Shown one piece after another: positions 57,899-64,000 of a stretch of 64,000 nt of DNA. The notes below the pieces were generated by a model, which saw nothing but the letters and a program-made list of their open reading frames with translations, did not search any database and was not told the origin of the DNA. Positions within the stretch are counted from its first letter, which is position 1. Every line of letters starts with the position of its first letter. The DNA comes from Variovorax sp. PBL-E5. GTDB taxonomy: Bacteria; Pseudomonadota; Gammaproteobacteria; Burkholderiales; Burkholderiaceae_C. The position numbers and the translations under genes were made by a program. Where the stretch lies: the NCBI RefSeq assembly GCF_901827185.1, contig NZ_LR594671.1:3348001-3412000 (forward strand), read 5' to 3'.

Positions 57899-58675
57899 TC
57901 AACCGCCGAGGTAGGCTTCGATCACTTCGGGGTTCTTCACGACCGCTTCCGGCGTGTCGTCCGCCAGCTTGCTGCCCTGGTGCAGCACCACCACGCGGTG
58001 GCTCAGGTTCATCAGCACGTCGGTGTTGTGCTCGATCACCACGAAGGTCACACCCAGTTCGCGGTTCGCGTGCTCGATGCTCTGGATCACCTTCTCGATC
58101 AGCATCGGGTTGATGCCGGCCAGCGGCTCGTCGAGCAGGATCAGCTCGGGCTCGGGCATCAGCATCGAGGCGAACTGCAGCAGCTTCTGCTGGCCGCCCG
58201 ACATGTGGCCGGCCGGCAGGTGCGCGACGCGCGCGAGGCCCGCGATCTCGATCAGCTCGCGCGCGCGTTCGCGCAGCGCCTTCACGCGCCGCCTTGCGGC
58301 CGGCCCGATCCAGAAGGTGGACAGCACGTTCGGGAAGCGCGACATCTGGCCTGCGAGCACCAGGTTCTCTTCGCAGTCGAGCGTCGGGAAGACCACCGTC
58401 TTCTGGAAGCTGCGCAGGAAGCGGCCTTCGCGCGCGATGCGGTTCATCGGCCAGCCGGTGATGTCGATGCCCTTGAGCAGCACGCGCCCGGCATCGCTCT
58501 TCTGCAGCCCGGTGCAGCAGTCGAACAGCGTCGACTTGCCCGAGCCGTTCGGCCCGATCAGGCCCATCACCTCGCCGCGCCGGACTTCGATGTCGACGCC
58601 CTGCAGCGCGGCCACCGCGCCGTAGTTCTTGCGCAGGCCCTCGATGCGCAGCATGGACGATGTATCAGCGGCCAT
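57899..58675 (-). CDS. livG: Branched-chain/amide ABC transporter ATP-binding protein LivG
   Basis: This 258-residue ATPase has Walker A GPNGSGKSTLF, signature MSGGQQKLLQFASML and Walker B LILLDEPLAGINP. Its start overlaps livM by 11 bp. Confidence 0.94.
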   Translation of the reverse strand: MAADTSSMLRIEGLRKNYGAVAALQGVDIEVRRGEVMGLIGPNGSGKSTLFDCCTGLQKSDAGRVLLKGIDITGWPMNRIAREGRFLRSFQKTVVFPTLDCEENLVLAGQMSRFPNVLSTFWIGPAARRRVKALRERARELIEIAGLARVAHLPAGHMSGGQQKLLQFASMLMPEPELILLDEPLAGINPMLIEKVIQSIEHANRELGVTFVVIEHNTDVLMNLSHRVVVLHQGSKLADDTPEAVVKNPEVIEAYLGG

Positions 58676-59702
58676 CGTGCTTCTCCGCTCGGCCGATGCC
58701 GGCGATGCGCTCGGCGAAGCGCTCGAACAGCGGCGCCAGCCCCTTCGGAAACAGGAACACCAGGCCGAGCAGCACGAAGCCGTAGATCACCATGCGCAGC
58801 TCGGGCGTGATGCGCAGCGCCTCCGACACGGCGACGAAGACGAAGCTGCCGATGATCGCGCCCGGCACCCGGCCGACGCCACCGCCCAGCACGATGATCA
58901 GGATGGTGTTGGAGTAGTAGGACTGGAACACCAGCGGGCTCACCACCGTCGAGAAGTGCGCGTAGAGGCTGCCGCCGAGCCCGGCGAAGACCGCGCTCAG
59001 CATGAAGACGATGAGCTTGTAGGTCCAGGTCGGCACGCCGAGCGACTCGGCCAGCATCTCGTTGTCGCGGATCGCCACCATGCAGCGGCCGGCCGGCGAG
59101 CGGATCAGCGCGACGAAGGCCGCCACCGCGATCGCCGCCAGCACCAGCACGAGGTAGAAGTAGTCGGGCGCCTTGATCACGGTGAAGGCCATGTCGCCGA
59201 AGCCCAGCCGCGGACGCGGCACGCCCGACAGGCCCATGTCGCCGCGGGTGAGATCGATCCAGTTCTTCGACACCATCTGCGCGATCACCACCAGCCCCAG
59301 CGTGCACATGACGAAGGAGGTGTCGCGCAGCCGCAGCGCCGGGATGCCGAGCGGCAGCGCGATCAGCCCCGCGACCGCGCCGGCGATCAGGAAGTTGAGG
59401 AAGAAGGGCGTGCCGAAGTGCAGCGACATCAGCGCCGACGCATAGGCGCCGATGCCGAAGAAGACGCCCTGCGCGAGCGACAGCATGCCGGTGTAGCCGA
59501 GGATCAGGTTCAGCCCCAGCGCGGGCAAGAGGAAGATCATCGCCAGCACCATGGCATGCAGGTAGTAGTCGCCGAGGAAGAGCGGCGCCGCCAGCAGCGC
59601 GGCCAGGGCGAGCGCGCAGGCGCTCCAGTTCACCGTGGCCAGCCGTGCGGCCGGCAGGCGGGGGGTGTCCAGCGTGGTGGTTGTCATGAGGGCCCGTTGC
59701 AT
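58665..59702 (-). CDS. livM: Branched-chain/amide ABC transporter permease LivM
   Basis: This 345-residue membrane permease has about nine to ten helices and the LNLILGYTGMLSLAQGVFFG family signature near residue 65. Two starts are possible, 59702 (MQRALMTTTT) and 59687; neither has a clear ribosome site. Confidence 0.92.
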   Translation of the reverse strand: MQRALMTTTTLDTPRLPAARLATVNWSACALALAALLAAPLFLGDYYLHAMVLAMIFLLPALGLNLILGYTGMLSLAQGVFFGIGAYASALMSLHFGTPFFLNFLIAGAVAGLIALPLGIPALRLRDTSFVMCTLGLVVIAQMVSKNWIDLTRGDMGLSGVPRPRLGFGDMAFTVIKAPDYFYLVLVLAAIAVAAFVALIRSPAGRCMVAIRDNEMLAESLGVPTWTYKLIVFMLSAVFAGLGGSLYAHFSTVVSPLVFQSYYSNTILIIVLGGGVGRVPGAIIGSFVFVAVSEALRITPELRMVIYGFVLLGLVFLFPKGLAPLFERFAERIAGIGRAEKHDGR

Positions 59703-59712
59703 GGAGGGGGTT

Positions 59713-60585
59713 TCAGAACCGGGCCTTGCTGCTGAACAGGCCGTGCGGCCGGAACATCAGCATCAGCAGGAGCGCGATGAAGCCGACCGAGTCGCGGTAC
59801 TGCAGGCCGATGTAGCCGGCGACCAGGCTCTCGACGATGCCCAGCAGGCAGCCCGCGATCAGCGTGCCGCGCACGTTGCCCATGCCGCCCATCACGATCA
59901 CGGCAAAGGTCTTGAGCGTGATCGACTCGCCCATGCCGCCGTAGATGCTGACGTTGATCGGCCCGGTCAGGATGCCGGAGAGCGCCGCGATGGCGACGCC
60001 GATCAGGAAGGTGCGGCGCACCACCTGCTCGACGTCGATGCCGTTGACCTGGCAGCACTCGATGTTCTGCGACACCGCGCGGATCGAGCGGCCCAGCCGC
60101 GTGCTGCGCACCATCCATTCGAGCCCGGCGAACACCGCGATGGTGACGACGACGAGGATCACGCGCTGCTGCGACATGCCGAAGTCGCCGAGCTCGATCG
60201 GCTCGATCCAGCCGCCGTTGAACACCTTGTAGCCGCCGCCGAAGGCGAGAATGACGACGTTCTGCAGGATCAGCGACAGCCCCAGCGTGGCCAGCACGCC
60301 GGCCTGGAAGGGCTGGCCGATCAGGCGCTGCATCACGAAGCGGCCGATCAGCACCGCGATCACGCAGACGATCGCGACGCCGCCGATGATCGCGAAGCTG
60401 TAGTCGGCCGCGAGCTGCGTCATCACCCACCAGGCGGCGAAGGTGCCGAGCATGTAGTACTCGCCATGCGCGAAGTTGATGGCGCGCAGCACGCCGAAGA
60501 TCATCGTCATGCCGGCAGCGACCAGCGCGTACATCGATCCGGTGATGATGCCGTTGACGATCTGCTCGAAGATGAAGGAGCTCAC
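59713..60585 (-). CDS. livH: Branched-chain/amide ABC transporter permease LivH
   Basis: This 290-residue permease has AINFAHGEYYMLGTFAAWWV near residue 36 and FAVIVMGGMGNVRGTLIAG near 230, the LivH markers. It lies 16 bp after livK. Confidence 0.94.
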   Translation of the reverse strand: MSSFIFEQIVNGIITGSMYALVAAGMTMIFGVLRAINFAHGEYYMLGTFAAWWVMTQLAADYSFAIIGGVAIVCVIAVLIGRFVMQRLIGQPFQAGVLATLGLSLILQNVVILAFGGGYKVFNGGWIEPIELGDFGMSQQRVILVVVTIAVFAGLEWMVRSTRLGRSIRAVSQNIECCQVNGIDVEQVVRRTFLIGVAIAALSGILTGPINVSIYGGMGESITLKTFAVIVMGGMGNVRGTLIAGCLLGIVESLVAGYIGLQYRDSVGFIALLLMLMFRPHGLFSSKARF

Positions 60586-60601
60586 GGGATGTTCCTGCGC
60601 C

Positions 60602-61810
60602 CTACTTCGCGGCCGCCCCGTAGTCGACCTTGGTGGTGATCGTGCCCTTGATCACCGGCTTGCCGTCGACGATCTCCAAGAGCACCATCGGCTGCACCGC
60701 CTGGTTGTGGTCGTCGAAGGTGACCACGCCCATCGGGCTGTCGTACTTGATCGCGGCGAGCGCATTGCGCACGTCCTCGCCCTTGGCGCTCTTGGCGCTG
60801 CGGATCGCCTGCGCGACCAGCTGCAGCGTGTCGTAGTGGGTGTAGGCGTGGTTGTTGGGCATCTCGCCGCCATAGGCCTTCTTGTAGTCCTCGACGAACT
60901 TCAGGCTGCGCGGCGCCGGCACCTCGGGCAGCCAGGCGGCGGCCTCGACGGCGCCGTTCATGACCTTGGGCGCGGCGGCGATGGTTTCCTTGGTGTTGAA
61001 CTCGCCGTTGCCGACCAGCGCCACCTTGCCGGCCAGGCCCAGCTCCAGCATCTGGCGCGCGATGATCGGCGTGGTGTCGGCCTGGCCGTAGAGGATGATG
61101 GCCTGCGCGCCCGAACGGCGGATCTTGCTCAGCACCGAGCGGAAGTCGGTCTCGGAATCCTTGTAGTAGTCCTCGCTGAGGATCTCTGCGCCTTCGTACT
61201 TCGGCAGGTAGCGCTTGGTGAACTTGATGGCGCCGCGGCCGTAGTCGCTGTCGACCGAGAGCACCGCGAACTTCTTGAAGCCCTTGGTCTTGACCGCGTA
61301 CTCGAGCACGGTGGCCGCGCGGACTTCGTCGGTCGGGTAGTTGCGGAAGGTCCACTTGAAGCCGCCGACGCCGGCCTTGTAGGTGATGTCCGGGTTCGAC
61401 GAAGCCGCATTGACCAGCAGCACCTTCGATTCCTCCACCAGCGGCTCCATCGCCAGCGTGACGGAGCTGCAGACGTCGCCGATGATGATCGGCGTCTTGT
61501 CGAGGCTGATCATGCGCTGCGTCGCGGCCACGCCTTCGGCCGGCACGCACTGGCTGTCGCCGCTCACCAACTCGAGCTTGCGCCCGAGCAGCCCGCCGGC
61601 GTCGTTGATCTCCTTGGCCGCCAGCGCGGCGCCCTTGTTGGCGAAGGCGCCGTAGCGCGCATTCGGCCCGCTCATCGGCGCGATGATGCCGATCTTGATC
61701 GGCTCGGCGGCCTCGGCCGCGGCCAGCGTGAAGGCGCCCGCGCCGGCCATCGCCACGAGGACGCATCGTGCAGCGGCGCGGAGGGAAGGAATCCCGGGAA
61801 AACAGCTCAT
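60602..61810 (-). CDS. livK: ABC transporter substrate-binding protein LivK-like
   Basis: This 402-residue periplasmic binding protein has a signal peptide ending near LAAAEAAE and a mature start IKIGIIAPMSGPNARYGAF. GGAGAG lies before ATG 61810. The adjoining hyuA/hyuB genes suggest a cyclic amide or amino acid ligand, but this is inference. It is preceded by the aminotransferase at 61910, about 99 bp upstream. Confidence 0.93.
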   Translation of the reverse strand: MSCFPGIPSLRAAARCVLVAMAGAGAFTLAAAEAAEPIKIGIIAPMSGPNARYGAFANKGAALAAKEINDAGGLLGRKLELVSGDSQCVPAEGVAATQRMISLDKTPIIIGDVCSSVTLAMEPLVEESKVLLVNAASSNPDITYKAGVGGFKWTFRNYPTDEVRAATVLEYAVKTKGFKKFAVLSVDSDYGRGAIKFTKRYLPKYEGAEILSEDYYKDSETDFRSVLSKIRRSGAQAIILYGQADTTPIIARQMLELGLAGKVALVGNGEFNTKETIAAAPKVMNGAVEAAAWLPEVPAPRSLKFVEDYKKAYGGEMPNNHAYTHYDTLQLVAQAIRSAKSAKGEDVRNALAAIKYDSPMGVVTFDDHNQAVQPMVLLEIVDGKPVIKGTITTKVDYGAAAK

Positions 61811-61909
61811 CGCATCTCTCCAATGATGGGGGTGAAGTGAATGGTAGGAAGCACGGGCCCCGAGGGCCAATAGGGAATCCGGCTTCGGGTATCGGCTTTG
61901 CTGATGGGC

Positions 61910-63118
<1,209 letters not shown>

Positions 63119-63149
63119 TGAGATTCCTGTGGCGTTGGCGACAGGACGA

Positions 63150-63214
63150 ACGGTAGGCCTTCCGGGCCGGGCGCGCCAAGACGGCTTCGTTCTGCGGCGA
63201 TCGCATACCCAGAT
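63150..63214 (-). promoter_or_regulatory. Shared-architecture promoter D1 (11.4-kb catabolic operon)
   Basis: A degenerate dyad with T-N11-A (63200-63214), 20 bp, -35 TTGGCG (63174-63179), 18 bp, -10 TACCGT (63150-63155), on the minus strand. The dyad is the weakest of the five, but spacer bases (GTC before TTGGCG) and all spacings agree. Confidence 0.72.
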
Positions 63215-63229
63215 GGCGCCCGGGCCGGC

Positions 63230-63293
63230 ATAAGCGTTCCGGATGGGACCAGAGCGAACTTGTCTTGGCGCCCGGGCGCGGATTGCGTAACGT
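63230..63293 (+). promoter_or_regulatory. Shared-architecture promoter D2 (2-hydroxyacid dehydrogenase)
   Basis: Half-site ATAAG with T-N11-A (63230-63244), 20 bp, -35 TTGGCG (63265-63270), 17 bp, -10 TAACGT (63288-63293). The spacer (ACCAGAGCGAACTTGTC) matches promoter C closely. It is divergent from D1, with the two dyads 15 bp apart. Confidence 0.77.
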
Positions 63294-63334
63294 GGCGTCC
63301 TCGCACCGCGAGCATCGAACCACCCGGAGACACC

Positions 63335-64000
63335 GTGCGCCCATCCGTCCTGGCGACCCGCGCCACCTTTGCCGACATCGCCGACCGCCTGCGCGAGCAT
63401 TTCGACGTCGAGGACAACCCGTCCGACACCGTCTGGAGCCCGGAAGAACTGCGGCGCCGCCTGCAGGGCAAGCAGGGCGTGATGAGCACCGGCACCGAGC
63501 GCATCGACGCCGCGCTGCTGGACGCCTGCCCCTCGCTCAAGGCCGTGTGCAACGTCGGCGTGGGCTACAACAATGTCGACGTCGCGGCCTGCACCGCGCG
63601 CGGCGTGCTGGTCACCAACACGCCCGACGTGCTGACCGAGACCACGGCCGACTATGGCTTCGCGCTGATGATGGCAACGGCCCGCCGCATCGCCGAATCC
63701 GAGCACTTCCTGCGCGCCGGCGGCTGGACCAAGCCCGGCATCTTCGACATGTTCGCCGGCGCCGACGTGCACGGCGCCACGCTGGCCATCCTGGGCATGG
63801 GCCGCATCGGACGCGCGATCGCGCGCCGCGGCGCGGCGGGCTTCGGCATGCGCGTGATCTATCACAACCGCTCGCGGCTGGCGCCCGAGGTCGAGGCCGA
63901 GAGCGGCGCGCGCTACGTCGACAAGGCGGCGCTGCTGAAGGAGGCCGATCACCTGGTGCTCGTGGTGCCCTACTCGCCCGCCTCGCACCATGCGATCGGC
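63335..64000 (+). CDS. D-isomer 2-hydroxyacid dehydrogenase, partial
   Basis: The first 222 residues of an NAD(P)-dependent dehydrogenase of the glyoxylate/hydroxypyruvate/2-ketogluconate reductase type (GhrB-like) are present. The Rossmann motif is LGMGRIGRAIARR (near residue 155), and VCNVGVGYNNVDV is a substrate-domain signature. The catalytic Arg-Glu-His region lies beyond the window. GTG 63335 is preceded by CGGAGA and promoter D2. Confidence 0.88.
   Translation, partial: MRPSVLATRATFADIADRLREHFDVEDNPSDTVWSPEELRRRLQGKQGVMSTGTERIDAALLDACPSLKAVCNVGVGYNNVDVAACTARGVLVTNTPDVLTETTADYGFALMMATARRIAESEHFLRAGGWTKPGIFDMFAGADVHGATLAILGMGRIGRAIARRGAAGFGMRVIYHNRSRLAPEVEAESGARYVDKAALLKEADHLVLVVPYSPASHHAIG

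Noticed and set aside
61811..61909. A sixth copy of the shared promoter before livK
   Set aside because: No ATAAG dyad or GTC-TTGGC block is present; livK is more simply transcribed from D1 through the aminotransferase.

Overview
The window is high-GC DNA from a beta-proteobacterium. Gene content and order (tpiA, secG, tRNA-Leu, nuoA-G on one strand; pnp and rpsO beside it; Nas/Nrt nitrate genes; many LysR, Liv and hydantoinase-type catabolic genes) suggest Burkholderiales, probably Comamonadaceae and perhaps Variovorax. Coding density is very high: no gap between genes exceeds about 255 bases. I see no insertion sequence, prophage or CRISPR array. The taxonomic call is inference from gene order and composition.

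Layout. (1) 1-12.1 kb, minus strand: the start of the complex I operon (nuoA to a partial nuoG), tRNA-Leu(GAG), secG, tpiA, a quinone oxidoreductase, pnp, rpsO and an aminotransferase. (2) 12.2-15.9 kb: an orphan Liv-type binding protein, a small heat-shock protein, an alpha/beta hydrolase and tsaD. (3) 16.0-30.9 kb: nitrate assimilation. It holds a NIT-ANTAR regulator, a sigma-54-type promoter with a two-hexaloop ANTAR leader RNA and leader terminator, a nitrate ABC importer, a second unusual ANTAR regulator with a PilJ-like sensor domain, a NarK-type porter, nirB, nirD, nasA, a YbiB-like gene and cobA (sirohaem supply). (4) 31.1-37.7 kb: housekeeping genes (a sterol-desaturase-like protein, a flavoprotein, rpsU, yqeY, a Nudix hydrolase, pmbA, yjgA/darP, mog). 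(5) 37.7-64 kb: a catabolic island.

The catabolic island is the most interesting part. Five promoters share one architecture: a 15-bp dyad with a T-N11-A core, exactly 20 bp, a -35 box TTGG(C/G)(C/G), 17-18 bp, and a -10 box of the type TAnnnT. They precede (A) an SDR plus a polar amino acid ABC importer, (B) accB-accC-pxpB-pxpC-BCCP-like-pxpA, (C) an aminotransferase plus a RraA-family aldolase, (D1) an aminotransferase plus livKHMGF, hyuA, hyuB, an SDR and a HpaI-type aldolase, and (D2) a 2-hydroxyacid dehydrogenase. Two close LysR paralogues lie among them. I infer one regulon for uptake, ATP-dependent ring opening (two unrelated oxoprolinase-type systems, one with biotin carboxylase parts), transamination, aldol cleavage and redox processing of a cyclic amide or amino acid-like compound. 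The substrate is unknown.

Two dispersed repeat families also occur. One is a ~95-bp multi-hairpin element with five copies, two of them inside operons. The other is a ~100-bp inverted-repeat element with two copies, one of which forms the nirD/nasA gene boundary.
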